Positions 25,503-34,879 of a DNA stretch of 41,602 nucleotides are shown one piece after another. The notes below the pieces were generated by a model, which saw only the letters and a list, made by a program, of their open reading frames with translations, did not search any database and was not told the origin of the DNA. A program made the position numbers and the translations under genes. Each line of letters begins with the position of its first letter. Within the stretch, counting starts at the first letter, position 1. Origin of the DNA: an uncultured Bacteroidales bacterium (GTDB lineage Bacteria; Bacteroidota; Bacteroidia; Bacteroidales; UBA932); the NCBI GenBank assembly GCA_944326315.1, contig CALVDP010000018.1, forward strand, positions 1-41,602, read 5' to 3'.

Positions 25503-26948
25503 ATGGATTCCAAGAAAGTGCTGGACCTGTTCCGGGAAATAACTGAAATTCCGCGGGAATCGGGTCATGAAGAGCAGATTGTAGCTTACCTGCAGCAGTT
25601 TGCACGGGAGCATTCCCTCACGTGCCGGACAGACTCTGCGGGTAATGTCGTAATAGAGAAGCCTGCATCCAAGGGATATGAGGATGTCCCGACAATAGTG
25701 CTCCAGAGCCATTCCGACATGGTGTGCGAGAAGAATTCCGGTGTCAACCATGACTTTGCGCGTGATCCGATCAGGTATGTCATCGAGGATGGCTGGATGA
25801 TAGCCAGGGACACTACTCTCGGCGCTGATTGCGGCATAGGGATGGCTGCCCAGCTTGCCGTCCTTACCGACAGCATGCCTTCCGGCAGGATAGAGTGTCT
25901 TTTTACTGTCTCGGAGGAGACAGGCCTTGACGGTGCCAAGGCTCTGAAACCGGGATTCATCACCGGAAAGGTGCTTGTCAATCTCGATTCCGAAGATGAG
26001 GGGGAGCTCTTCGTCGGATGTGCCGGCGGCCTGGACACCACGGCTGTCTTCAGCTATGAAGAAGTCCCGGTGCCGACAGACAGCAGGATGGCGGTGGTCC
26101 GTATCTGCAACGGGGCAGGAGGTCACAGCGGAGATGACATAGACAAGGGAAGGGCCAATGCTGTCCAGCTGCTCGCCCGTTTCCTGTATTCTCATCCGGA
26201 ACTTGCGCTCTGCAGCATCAATGGCGGGAACAAGCGCAATGCAATCGCCCGCGAGGCTGAAGCTGTGGTAGCCGTACCTGAGAGTATGGCAGGTGCCCTG
26301 ATGGAAAGTGTCGCTGCCTATAACAGTGACCTTAAAGCGGAATATGCCGGTGGAGACCCGGACATAACCGCTGAGGTGGGATTCCTGGAGGAGCCTGCCG
26401 CAGGATATCGTGCGATCAGCCCGGATACAGCACGTAATGTGGTGACTGCATTGTTTGCGGCGCCGCACGGTGTACTGGCGATGAGCCGGGACATCGCAGG
26501 ACTGGTGGAGACTTCCACCAATCTGGCATCAGTGAAGATGCTTCAGGGCGGAGGAATCCGTGTGGGGACGAGCCAGCGGAGTTCTGTCACTTCGGAGCGG
26601 AGGGCGGCCGGACTCAAGGTAGAGGCTGCGTTCAGGCTTGCCGGGGCGGAAGTCACGCACGAGTCTGAATACCCGGGATGGAAGCCTGACATGAACTCTC
26701 GCCTGCTTGAAGTCTGCAGGGAATCATACCACAGGCTTTTCGGCACCTGGCCGGTCGTAAGGGCAATACATGCCGGCCTGGAGTGTGGGCTCTTCCTCGA
26801 CACTTTCCCTGACCTTGACATGATATCTTTCGGGCCGACTATCAAGGGCGTGCATGCTCCCGGGGAGAGGCTCGACCTTGCATCTTTGGACAAGTTTGTC
26901 GCCCTGCTGTCCGACGTGATTTCCGTCTACGCCGGCGCAAGGCAGTAA
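25503..26948 (+). CDS. pepD: aminoacyl-histidine dipeptidase (M20C, PepD-like)
   Basis: Cytoplasmic zinc dipeptidase of the carnosinase-like PepD group that cuts beta-Ala-His and other dipeptides. From ATG 25503 it has 481 residues, the usual length; in-frame codons further upstream lie in the end of dnaA. Metal and catalytic residues are visible in LQSHSDMVCEK (His-x-Asp), the TLGADCGIGMA aspartate, SEETGLDGA (two Glu), LDSEDEG and the late HAGLECG histidine. The gene follows dnaA by 10 bases and is followed at 75 bases by rpe. Confidence 0.93.
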   Translation: MDSKKVLDLFREITEIPRESGHEEQIVAYLQQFAREHSLTCRTDSAGNVVIEKPASKGYEDVPTIVLQSHSDMVCEKNSGVNHDFARDPIRYVIEDGWMIARDTTLGADCGIGMAAQLAVLTDSMPSGRIECLFTVSEETGLDGAKALKPGFITGKVLVNLDSEDEGELFVGCAGGLDTTAVFSYEEVPVPTDSRMAVVRICNGAGGHSGDDIDKGRANAVQLLARFLYSHPELALCSINGGNKRNAIAREAEAVVAVPESMAGALMESVAAYNSDLKAEYAGGDPDITAEVGFLEEPAAGYRAISPDTARNVVTALFAAPHGVLAMSRDIAGLVETSTNLASVKMLQGGGIRVGTSQRSSVTSERRAAGLKVEAAFRLAGAEVTHESEYPGWKPDMNSRLLEVCRESYHRLFGTWPVVRAIHAGLECGLFLDTFPDLDMISFGPTIKGVHAPGERLDLASLDKFVALLSDVISVYAGARQ

Positions 26949-27023
26949 CCTTCATATTAACCGGGCCCTGCAGGGCTGCGGATGATGCACACTGACAGGG
27001 ACACCATTATTAATGACAACGCT

Positions 27024-27668
27024 ATGACTCAGATAGCCGTATCTATGCTTGCAGCCGACTTCCTGCATCTGGAAGCCGGCGTGCAGCTTGTCAACAGGAA
27101 CGCAGACCTCTTCCATCTCGATATAATGGACGGGGTCTTTGTTCCCAACATATCCTTCGGTTTCCCTGTGGTGGAGGCCATCACTTCTGTCGCATCCAGG
27201 ACTGTAGATGTCCATCTGATGATAGTGCACCCGGAGAAGTATGTGGAACGTTTCGCGTCAGCCGGAGCAGACATGCTCAGCTTCCATCTTAATGCGGTGG
27301 AAAGTCCGGAAGCCATGCTCGACATGATACACGGGTGCGGGATGAAGGCAGGTATCGCGATCAATCCGGACATTCCTGTTGAAAGGCTTTTCCCGTATCT
27401 TGCCGGATGCGATTTCCTTCTTGTCATGTCGGTATTTGCCGGTTTCGGCGGACAGAAGTTCATAGAGGAGACCTACGGGAGGATTTCAGCGCTCAAGACC
27501 GAGATCAGAAGGCAGGGGCTGGAGTGTCTGATAGAGGTGGACGGCGGGGTCTCTGACAGAAATGCCGGGAAGCTGAGCCTTGTCGGAGCCGATATCCTGG
27601 TGGCCGGCAGTGCCGTGTTCAATGCGCCTGATCCGGCTGCCGAGATAGCCGCCATGAGAGGCCGTTGA
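27024..27668 (+). CDS. rpe: ribulose-phosphate 3-epimerase
   Basis: Interconverts D-ribulose 5-phosphate and D-xylulose 5-phosphate in the pentose phosphate pathway. From ATG 27024 the protein has 214 residues, close to the usual 215-225; an in-frame ATG at 26982 would add a polar tail not seen in the family. Motifs: SMLAADFLHL at the start, HLDIMDGVFVPNISFG with the first metal residues, VDVHLMIVHPEKY, FHLNA, VMSVFAGFGGQKFI and EVDGGVSDRNA with the second aspartate. It is a TIM-barrel, metal-dependent, cytoplasmic enzyme. It lies between pepD and carA. Confidence 0.95.
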   Translation: MTQIAVSMLAADFLHLEAGVQLVNRNADLFHLDIMDGVFVPNISFGFPVVEAITSVASRTVDVHLMIVHPEKYVERFASAGADMLSFHLNAVESPEAMLDMIHGCGMKAGIAINPDIPVERLFPYLAGCDFLLVMSVFAGFGGQKFIEETYGRISALKTEIRRQGLECLIEVDGGVSDRNAGKLSLVGADILVAGSAVFNAPDPAAEIAAMRGR

Positions 27669-27756
27669 TAATTTTTGGACAGATTCTTCCATATAAATTG
27701 GGGATTTAGGAAGAATAATATTATTTTCGCCCGGTTTAAGCATAAAAATATTTGTA

Positions 27757-28833
27757 ATGGAGCACAAGATTCGAGCTACGCTCAAGTTGGAGAACGGAAT
27801 GAAATTCCAAGGATATTCATTCGGCTACAACGGTCCCTGCGATGGTGAAGTGGTCTTCTCTACTGCCATGGTCGGCTACACAGAAAGCCTTACGGACCCG
27901 TCCTATTCCGGCCAGATCCTATGTATAACATATCCGATAGTGGGCAATTACGGCGTTCCTGAGGAAAGTTTCGACGAGAATGGCATATCCAGGTATATGG
28001 AATCGGATGATATCTACGTGAGAGGCCTCATTGTATCAGACTATTCCGCAGACTACAGCCACTGGAAGGCAGTCAAGAGTCTCGGTCAGTGGCTGGAAGA
28101 GCACAAGGTCCCGGGAATCTACGGCGTGGATACCCGTGAGCTGACCAAGGTGCTCAGGGAGAACGGCTCGATGCTCGGCATCATTGTACCGGAAGGCCAG
28201 GAGCGGGAATTCCCTGTACCTGATCCCAACAAGGAGAACCAGGTGGCCGTGGTCAGCTGCAAGGAGGTCATACACTACGGACACGGCAGCAAGAAGGTAG
28301 TCCTGGTGGACTGCGGTGTCAAGCACAATATTCTCAGATGCTTCATGAAACGTGACGTGGAGATAATACGCGTGCCGTGGGACTATGACTTCAATGACAT
28401 GGAATATGACGGCCTGTTCATCTCGAACGGTCCCGGCAACCCTGAATTCTGCGAGATCACAGTGGAGCATATACGTGAAGCGATGAAGAAGGGCAAGCCG
28501 ATTTTCGGGATATGCATGGGCAACCAGCTTCTCAGCAGGGCGGCAGGAGCCTCTACATATAAGCTCAAATACGGACACAGAAGCCACAACCAGCCTGTGC
28601 GCATGGTAGGCTCGAACAAATGTTTCGTGACATCTCAGAATCATGGTTATGCCGTGGACAACAGCACGCTTGGTGCGGACTGGGAGCCGTATTTCCTGAA
28701 CATGAACGACGGCACCAATGAAGGCATAAGGCACAAGAGCAAGCCTTTCTTCTCGTCACAGTTCCATCCGGAGGCATCCAGCGGCCCTACAGACACGGAA
28801 TTCCTCTTTGACGAGTTCCTCCGCAAACTTTGA
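27757..28833 (+). CDS. carA: carbamoyl-phosphate synthase small (glutaminase) subunit
   Basis: Hydrolyses glutamine and passes ammonia to CarB for carbamoyl phosphate, feeding pyrimidine and arginine synthesis. The 358-residue protein has the N-terminal CPSase small domain (YNGPCDGEVVFSTAMVGYTESLTDPSY) and a C-terminal class I amidotransferase domain with the nucleophile Cys253 in GICMGNQLL and the His337/Glu339 pair in FHPEAS. The serine-rich linker differs little from the family. carB starts 40 bases after the stop. The 88-base upstream gap holds a 12-base AATAATATTATT palindrome but no clear promoter or attenuator. Confidence 0.96.
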   Translation: MEHKIRATLKLENGMKFQGYSFGYNGPCDGEVVFSTAMVGYTESLTDPSYSGQILCITYPIVGNYGVPEESFDENGISRYMESDDIYVRGLIVSDYSADYSHWKAVKSLGQWLEEHKVPGIYGVDTRELTKVLRENGSMLGIIVPEGQEREFPVPDPNKENQVAVVSCKEVIHYGHGSKKVVLVDCGVKHNILRCFMKRDVEIIRVPWDYDFNDMEYDGLFISNGPGNPEFCEITVEHIREAMKKGKPIFGICMGNQLLSRAAGASTYKLKYGHRSHNQPVRMVGSNKCFVTSQNHGYAVDNSTLGADWEPYFLNMNDGTNEGIRHKSKPFFSSQFHPEASSGPTDTEFLFDEFLRKL

Positions 28834-28873
28834 CACATCATCATACTCCAGACAGAAATATAATACCAAGACA

Positions 28874-31800
28874 ATGATTGACAACGATATAAAGAAAGTA
28901 TTGCTGCTCGGTTCAGGAGCATTGAAGATAGGTGAGGCAGGAGAGTTCGACTATTCCGGCTCGCAGGCCCTGAAAGCCATGAAGGAGGAAGGCATAGAGA
29001 CTGTGCTGATCAATCCGAACATCGCCACTGTCCAGACATCCGACAAGGTTGCGGACAAGATCTATTTCCTTCCAGTGACTCCGTATTTTGTGGAGAAAGT
29101 CATCCGCAAGGAGGCCCCGCAGGGAATTTTGCTCGCTTTCGGAGGACAGACTGCCCTGAACTGCGGTGTGCAGCTCTACAAGTCCGGCGTGCTTGACAAG
29201 TACCATGTCAAGGTGCTGGGAACTCCTGTGCAGGCCATTATCGATACGGAAGACAGGGAACTGTTCATCGAGAAACTGGACCAGATAGGTGTCAAGACCA
29301 TCAAGTCCCATGCTACCGAGAACATAGAGCAGGCAAGGGATGCCGCCCGCGAGCTCGGTTATCCGGTGATTCTTCGCGCCGCATACGCTTTGGGAGGACT
29401 TGGCTCCGGCTTCTGTGATGACGAGACCCAGCTTTTCGACGTGGCTGAGAAGGCCTTTTCCTTCTCACCTCAGGTGCTTGTGGAGAAATCTCTGAAAGGC
29501 TGGAAGGAGATAGAATATGAGGTAGTCAGGGACCGGTATGACAACTGTATCACGGTCTGCAACATGGAGAACTTCGATCCCCTCGGTATCCACACAGGAG
29601 AGAGTATCGTTGTGGCTCCGTGCCAGACACTTGACAATGACGATGTGGAATATCTCCGCGAGCTCGCCATCAAGATCGTGCGCCATGTGGGCATAGTCGG
29701 AGAATGTAATGTGCAGTTCGCGTATGACCCTAATTCCATGGAATATAGGGTGATAGAGGTTAATGCACGTCTCAGCCGCTCTTCGGCCCTTGCTTCGAAG
29801 GCTACCGGATATCCTCTTGCTTTCGTGGCTGCGAAGCTCGGACTGGGCTACGGGCTGTTCGACCTCAAGAATTCCGTCACCAGGAACACTCCGGCATTCT
29901 TCGAGCCGGCCATAGACTATATTGTCTGCAAGATACCGCGCTGGGACCTGAGCAAATTCCACGGTGTATCAAGGAAGATCGGCTCCAGCATGAAAAGTGT
30001 CGGTGAAGTCATGTCTATCGGACGCAGTTTTGAAGAGGCCATCCAGAAGGGCCTGCGTATGATAGGACAGGGTGCACACGGCTTTGTCGGGAACAAGGAG
30101 CTTAAGGTAGATGATATCGATGAGGCGCTGAAGGAACCTACCGACAATCGTATATTCGTGATATCCAAAGCCATGCGTGCAGGATATACGGTGGATCAGA
30201 TCCATGCGCTCACCAAGATAGACAAGTGGTTCCTGTACAAGCTTGCGCATATTGTGGAGACATTCCATGAGATGCATCAGTATGACAACTGCGAATCCAT
30301 GCCATTGGAGCTTCTCCGGACAGCCAAGAAGCAGGGTTTCTCCGACTTCCAGATAGGCCGTGCCCTCTACAAGGACAAGATAGACAATGAGGATGCGCAG
30401 AATCTTGTCCGCTCATTCAGGAAGAAACATGGCATCGTACCGTGTGTCAAGCAGATAGACACCCTTGCCGCGGAGTTCCCGGCAGCGACCAACTACCTCT
30501 ATCTTACCTACAACGGCAGCTACAACGATGTCAATTACCTGCATGACCACAAGTCCGTGATAGTCCTCGGCTCCGGTGCATACCGCATAGGCTCTTCCGT
30601 TGAATTCGACTGGTGTTCGGTGAATGCGCTTCAGACCATAAGGAACGAAGGATACAGGGGAGTGATGATCAACTACAATCCGGAGACCGTATCCACTGAC
30701 TATGACATGAGCGACCGTCTGTATTTCGATGAACTGACATACGAGAGGGTCATGGATATATACGAGCTTGAGCAGCCGCACGGCATGGTGGTGTCTGTAG
30801 GAGGTCAGATACCGAACAATCTTGCCCTCAGGCTTGACAGGAGCGGGGTGAATATCCTTGGAACATCTGCGACAAGCATTGACAAGGCTGAGGACAGACA
30901 CAAGTTCTCCTCTATCGTGGACGCGCTCGGGATTGACCAGCCTAAGTGGCGGGAGCTTACCACGCTTGATGACGTGCATGGCTTTGTCGCGAAGGTCGGA
31001 TACCCAGTGCTCGTGCGTCCTTCTTACGTGCTTTCCGGTGCGGCCATGAATGTCTGCTACAACGAAGACGAGCTGCGCAGATTCCTTTCGCTGGCTGCCG
31101 AGGTGTCGCAGAAGCATCCTGTGGTGGTAAGCGAATTCATGCAGAGATGCAAGGAAATCGAATTCGATGCGGTGGCCGACAAGGGTGAGGTCATAGCGTA
31201 TGCGATATCAGAGCATGTCGAGTTCGCTGGAGTACATTCAGGTGATGCCACGATACAGTTCCCTCCGCAGAAACTCTATATAGAGACAGTCCGCAGGATC
31301 AAGAAGATCGCCAAGAAGATTGCGGCGGCTCTTGAGATATCCGGACCGTTCAACATACAGTTCCTGGCCAAGGAGAACGAGATCAAAGTCATAGAATGCA
31401 ACCTGAGGGCTTCAAGAAGTTTCCCGTTCGTCTCCAAGATACTGAAGATAAACCTTATAGAGCTTGCCACGAAGGTCATGCTCGGTCTCAAGCCATCGGC
31501 ACCGCACAAGAGCGCCTTTGACTTGGATTATGTGGGTATCAAGGCTTCACAGTTCTCATTCTCAAGGCTTCATCAGGCAGACCCTGTGCTTGGCGTGGAC
31601 ATGGCCTCTACAGGAGAGGTGGGATGTATCGGCGACGATTTCAATGAGGCGCTGCTGAAGTCCATCCTGTCTGTCGGTTATACGATACCTGAGAAGAACA
31701 TCCTTGTATCTTCCGGTGACGCACTTCAGAAGGCTGATCTCCTGAATGCCTGCCGGCTGCTTGCCGCTCACGGCTATACAATCTATGCCACGGCAGGTAC

Positions 31801-32113
31801 GTACAAGTACCTGGTTGAAAACGAAGTGGCGGCAGAGCGTGTCCTCTGGCCGAGCGAATGCGAGGATCCTGAACTGTCTTCTCAGTTCGAGTCTGCCCTC
31901 AAAATGTTGCAGGACAAGAAAGTGGACCTTGTCGTGAACATTCCTAAGAATTTCACGAGCGTAGAACTTGCGAACGGATACAAGATCAGGCGTGCCGCAA
32001 TAGACTTCAATATCCCTCTGATCACTAATGCCCGGCTGGCCACTGCTTTCATCAGGGCATTCTGCAGCATGGGTATTGATGATATACAGATAAAGTCCTG
32101 GGATCAGTACTGA
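28874..32113 (+). CDS. carB: carbamoyl-phosphate synthase large subunit
   Basis: Makes carbamoyl phosphate from bicarbonate, two ATP and ammonia. From ATG 28874 the protein has 1079 residues, near the 1073 of E. coli; the open frame upstream overlaps carA and has no family match. Two homologous synthetase halves are seen, each starting with a KVLLLGSGALKIGEAGEFDYS or SVIVLGSGAYRIGSSVEFDW segment and each with an ATP-grasp domain (VILRAAYALGGLGSG; VLVRPSYVLSGAAMNV). The C-terminal MGS-like domain (KADLLNACRLLAAHGYTIYATAGTYKYL) is the allosteric region. It pairs with carA and ends at a long convergent hairpin. Confidence 0.97.
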   Translation: MIDNDIKKVLLLGSGALKIGEAGEFDYSGSQALKAMKEEGIETVLINPNIATVQTSDKVADKIYFLPVTPYFVEKVIRKEAPQGILLAFGGQTALNCGVQLYKSGVLDKYHVKVLGTPVQAIIDTEDRELFIEKLDQIGVKTIKSHATENIEQARDAARELGYPVILRAAYALGGLGSGFCDDETQLFDVAEKAFSFSPQVLVEKSLKGWKEIEYEVVRDRYDNCITVCNMENFDPLGIHTGESIVVAPCQTLDNDDVEYLRELAIKIVRHVGIVGECNVQFAYDPNSMEYRVIEVNARLSRSSALASKATGYPLAFVAAKLGLGYGLFDLKNSVTRNTPAFFEPAIDYIVCKIPRWDLSKFHGVSRKIGSSMKSVGEVMSIGRSFEEAIQKGLRMIGQGAHGFVGNKELKVDDIDEALKEPTDNRIFVISKAMRAGYTVDQIHALTKIDKWFLYKLAHIVETFHEMHQYDNCESMPLELLRTAKKQGFSDFQIGRALYKDKIDNEDAQNLVRSFRKKHGIVPCVKQIDTLAAEFPAATNYLYLTYNGSYNDVNYLHDHKSVIVLGSGAYRIGSSVEFDWCSVNALQTIRNEGYRGVMINYNPETVSTDYDMSDRLYFDELTYERVMDIYELEQPHGMVVSVGGQIPNNLALRLDRSGVNILGTSATSIDKAEDRHKFSSIVDALGIDQPKWRELTTLDDVHGFVAKVGYPVLVRPSYVLSGAAMNVCYNEDELRRFLSLAAEVSQKHPVVVSEFMQRCKEIEFDAVADKGEVIAYAISEHVEFAGVHSGDATIQFPPQKLYIETVRRIKKIAKKIAAALEISGPFNIQFLAKENEIKVIECNLRASRSFPFVSKILKINLIELATKVMLGLKPSAPHKSAFDLDYVGIKASQFSFSRLHQADPVLGVDMASTGEVGCIGDDFNEALLKSILSVGYTIPEKNILVSSGDALQKADLLNACRLLAAHGYTIYATAGTYKYLVENEVAAERVLWPSECEDPELSSQFESALKMLQDKKVDLVVNIPKNFTSVELANGYKIRRAAIDFNIPLITNARLATAFIRAFCSMGIDDIQIKSWDQY

Positions 32114-32135
32114 TTCACCTGACATATCCTTTAAA

Positions 32136-32179
32136 GCATCCTGGACCGGAGAACATGCGATGTCTTCAGTCCAGGATGC
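32136..32179. terminator. long hairpin between converging carB and the fimbrillin-like gene
   Basis: GCATCCTGGAC (32136-32146) and GTCCAGGATGC (32169-32179) are an 11-bp perfect inverted repeat. The interior pairs again (GAGAACAT with ATGTCTTC, one mismatch and one wobble) around GCG. The whole is a near-continuous hairpin of about 19 bp. T runs are weak on both sides. The right arm contains the last codons (CILD) of the minus-strand gene. It probably serves both genes. Confidence 0.55.
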
Positions 32180-34007
32180 ATATTTCTTCAGGCATGAGCA
32201 TGGTGGCTGCCGACCAGATCTGTGTCCAGTGAATCCCGTCAAGAGAAGTCGATATGCATGTGCCACCCCCGTTCATGTAGCTGGCGGCACAGAACACGCC
32301 ATCCTTGAAGTCCACAACATTGTTGTAGCAGGAGGAAGATAAATCCGCGCTCTTCCATGATATCCCGTCTGCGCTGTAGTATATTGCGTTTTCCGTCCCG
32401 AGGACATACACTCCGTTGCCGTAGGCCAGGTCATCGATGGTGTATGGCGTGGTATCAAATGAATAGCGGCTTGTAGTCCACGTACTGCCGTCAGCGGACT
32501 GCGAGACCCAGCCGCTTCCTCCGATTCCCGTGAATTTATTGTCGCCGTATTCCAGCATGGATGCATAGAGGATATTTCCGGAACATCTCTTCCAGGTGAT
32601 GCCGTCGGCAGACGAATATGGCGCATTCAAGTCAGTGGCCGCGACGAATTTCCCTGCTCCGAATCCCACAATCTCCGCATTCATGCTCACTGACCTGCTT
32701 TGCCATATACTGCCTCCCTGCGAGATGAAAATGGTTTTCTCTCCCGTTACGGCCACAAATTTGCCGTTGCCGTATGCAATGTCTGTGATTGCACAAGCCG
32801 AAGACGACATTGCTTCTTGCCACGAGAGCCCGTCACTGGATATCCATATATTGGCATATTTCCCGTAACTGCTGTTTCCTGCAGCCACGTACAGCCCGTT
32901 CCCTCTTATGATCTTGACCCAACTGACGGTATTGTCTGTCCTGACAGTCGTGATTTTTCCGGAAGTATGGCAATAGATGTTGCCGTTGTTCCCGGCCATG
33001 ACGGAGCCGACTACGGCATACACATCCGCATCGACCTGCCAGGAAGGCTCTGTGACGGCGTCTTTGGACGGGACAAGCCTGATATTGCTGTCCGTGTTCC
33101 TTTTCACATTGAAGTCCGAGGTGGCATCCTCCCCGAGGTAAAAGCGGTAGGTGATGTCCCCGTTGAGCAGGTCTTCTCCGGAGAATTTTCCCTTGATTTC
33201 CATGTATGTGCACAGCCCGGACTTGCCCGGAATGTTGTCCGGTATTTTCTCTCCGGATGACGTGTTGTCAGGCAGAAGCACTCCCTGGCAGTTTTCCGGA
33301 ATGTAGAAATCTATCTCCGAGCCTCCGTTCAGTGCCCTGACTTCGGCTGCGGATGCTTCATCACCTGTTCCTACAGACACTGCCTTCGATGATTCGAACA
33401 GCATTACGGAAGTCGCGGCCTGCCTTATGCAGGCAGACGTGATCTCAAGGTCGGGGACATCTGACAGATCCACGCTTAAGCCGATTTTTGCATACAGCCT
33501 CTGGAGAGTGATGTTTATGATGATGCCGTCCCCGGTGACAGTGAAGCCTCCTGATGCCGACATCGGGAATCCTCCTGCAGGCTCACTTGGGGAGACGCTT
33601 ATCCTGTTCTTCAGCATGTCATCTTCCGAAGAGGGGATCTTGTCCATGGTGATGTTGGCAGATGCGTAGTATCTGTAGAATTTGCCGTATTCAAGCTCTA
33701 TCTCGCCTGTCCTGTCCCCATCCAGGGACAGAGTCTCCATCAGAGCTCCGTCGTCGTAGACAGACACCAGTATATTCTCTGTTTCAGTCTCCTGGGCCCG
33801 TGTGCCTTCCGAAGGCACCAGAGTCCGGAACCGGACCGTGACCTTCTCTCCGTCCGTGTCCTCGCGTGATGCCGTGTTGTCCTGCCGGACGGTATCAAGG
33901 TCGGAGACAGTACATCCCTGAAATGCCGACGGTACCATAATTGCCGCTGCCGAGACTGCCATTAAGATAATAAGGCGGCAGACATCCTTCAAATTTCTCA
34001 TTCCCAT
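32166..34007 (-). CDS. fimbrillin-like lipoprotein with C-terminal beta-propeller of SxDGxxW repeats
   Basis: Probable surface lipoprotein. From ATG 34007 it has 613 residues (a second ATG lies two codons later). A signal peptide ends in AFQG with Cys32 as likely lipid site. Residues ~55-310 resemble Mfa/FimB-type fimbrillin domains: KVTVRFRTLVPSEGTRA, a YGKFYRYYASANIT strand, and the INITLQRLYAKIGLSVDL strand typical of the group. Residues ~325-613 contain six repeats of about 37-42 residues. Each has a YGNGKFVAVTG-like strand followed by an SSDGLSW-like turn: SSDGLSW, SQGGSIW, SSADGITW, QSADGSTW, YSADGISW and STSLDGIHW. These suggest a six- or seven-bladed propeller. No other fimbrial gene is adjacent. 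It may be a tip or surface adhesin; that is inference. A -7 element lies at 34075. Confidence 0.72.
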   Translation of the reverse strand: MGMRNLKDVCRLIILMAVSAAAIMVPSAFQGCTVSDLDTVRQDNTASREDTDGEKVTVRFRTLVPSEGTRAQETETENILVSVYDDGALMETLSLDGDRTGEIELEYGKFYRYYASANITMDKIPSSEDDMLKNRISVSPSEPAGGFPMSASGGFTVTGDGIIINITLQRLYAKIGLSVDLSDVPDLEITSACIRQAATSVMLFESSKAVSVGTGDEASAAEVRALNGGSEIDFYIPENCQGVLLPDNTSSGEKIPDNIPGKSGLCTYMEIKGKFSGEDLLNGDITYRFYLGEDATSDFNVKRNTDSNIRLVPSKDAVTEPSWQVDADVYAVVGSVMAGNNGNIYCHTSGKITTVRTDNTVSWVKIIRGNGLYVAAGNSSYGKYANIWISSDGLSWQEAMSSSACAITDIAYGNGKFVAVTGEKTIFISQGGSIWQSRSVSMNAEIVGFGAGKFVAATDLNAPYSSADGITWKRCSGNILYASMLEYGDNKFTGIGGSGWVSQSADGSTWTTSRYSFDTTPYTIDDLAYGNGVYVLGTENAIYYSADGISWKSADLSSSCYNNVVDFKDGVFCAASYMNGGGTCISTSLDGIHWTQIWSAATMLMPEEICILD

Positions 34008-34074
34008 AAACCTGAACAATTAGATTTGACACATCCCCGGCATATATGGGATAGTCCATACAGCGAGGTTGCCG

Positions 34075-34082
34075 CAAATCTA
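34075..34082 (-). promoter_or_regulatory. likely -7 element of the fimbrillin-like gene
   Basis: Minus-strand TAGATTTG matches TAnnTTTG. Transcription would begin near 34068, about 60 bases before the ATG. No TTTG lies 19-21 bases upstream; that space is next to the T-rich triple repeat at 34109-34161, which may substitute for it. Confidence 0.4.
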
Positions 34083-34108
34083 TGCAGGTATCTCCGGATG
34101 GAAGACAA

Positions 34109-34161
34109 GAAAAAGAAAATTATTCTTTCAGAAAAAGAAAATGCAGCAATAAAAAGAAAAA
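34109..34161 (-). repeat. T-rich triple repeat, copy 1
   Basis: Read on the plus strand, AAAAAGAAAA occurs three times (centres 34115, 34137, 34156; spacing 22 and 19) with CTTTCAG before the middle one. A near-identical array lies at 34880-34930 with spacing 21 and 19. On the minus strand this copy lies just upstream of the -7 element of the fimbrillin-like gene and reaches to the stop codon of the YrdC gene. Confidence 0.5.
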
Positions 34162-34797
34162 TTATACGATTGTACGGGAAATATGACTTGCATCAAGCTC
34201 TCCGTCACCTTGCCTTATGATCCGGTAGTCCGGTCCGGTACAGTCCACTATGGTGGAGAAACCTATCTTCCCCGGGCCTCCGTCGATGACCATGTCTACT
34301 GCCTTGCCCCATTTCTCGTATATCAGTCCCGGATCCGTGGAATATCCCGGATCATCGCTATCGTCTACCGGCAGTGATGCTGTCATGACCGGGGCCTCAA
34401 GCAGCCGCGCTATTTCCATGATGACAGGATGGTCCGGCATGCGGATACCCACCTCCTTCCTGTTTCTGAATATCTTGGGAAGTCTTGACGAACCTTCCAG
34501 TATGAAAGTGAACGGGCCCGGCAGATTCTTCTTCATCAGCTTGAATGTCGCATTGTCCAGTCTTGCATAATGGCTGATGGTGCTCATGTCATAACATATT
34601 ATGGCAAGGTTGTTCTTTTTCGGGTCAGTGCCTTTGATCTTGCAAATCTTCTCCACGGCGCGCTCTTTCAGGGCGTGACATCCTATCGCATACGTGGTGT
34701 CAGTGGGGTAAATTATGATACCTCCGTCATTGAGCGTGTCTATGACAGATCCGAGCACCTTGGGATCGTTGTCTTTTTCATATAGTCTGGTCAACAT
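34162..34797 (-). CDS. YrdC/Sua5 family L-threonylcarbamoyladenylate synthase
   Basis: Makes threonylcarbamoyl-AMP from threonine, bicarbonate and ATP for the t6A modification of tRNAs that read ANN codons. From ATG 34797 it has 211 residues, the normal size for a YrdC/YciO-type protein; the open frame continues upstream but across divergent promoter DNA and into the antisense of the acyltransferase gene. Motifs: GGIIIYPTDTTYAIGCHA near 25-42, the KGTDPKKNNLAII segment, GPFTFILEG and GIRMPDHPV with the SLPVDDS region. The domain lacks the C-terminal Sua5 extension. YciO-type paralogues look similar, so TsaC versus YciO is not settled. Confidence 0.85.
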   Translation of the reverse strand: MLTRLYEKDNDPKVLGSVIDTLNDGGIIIYPTDTTYAIGCHALKERAVEKICKIKGTDPKKNNLAIICYDMSTISHYARLDNATFKLMKKNLPGPFTFILEGSSRLPKIFRNRKEVGIRMPDHPVIMEIARLLEAPVMTASLPVDDSDDPGYSTDPGLIYEKWGKAVDMVIDGGPGKIGFSTIVDCTGPDYRIIRQGDGELDASHISRTIV

Positions 34798-34879
34798 GTC
34801 TGCATGTCTTTGGTATATCCTGACAATTATAGTTTTTTTCGTCCATACTTCCAATAGTACCGGCAGGTCCTGATGCATG

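Noticed and set aside
27713-27724. AATAATATTATT palindrome upstream of carA as a regulator site
   Set aside because: It is a short all-AT palindrome in AT-rich spacer and could easily occur by chance.
32270-33300. Possible nucleotide-level repeat array encoding the propeller
   Set aside because: The protein repeats are clear, but the DNA units differ too much to be a tandem DNA repeat or a recombination-prone array.
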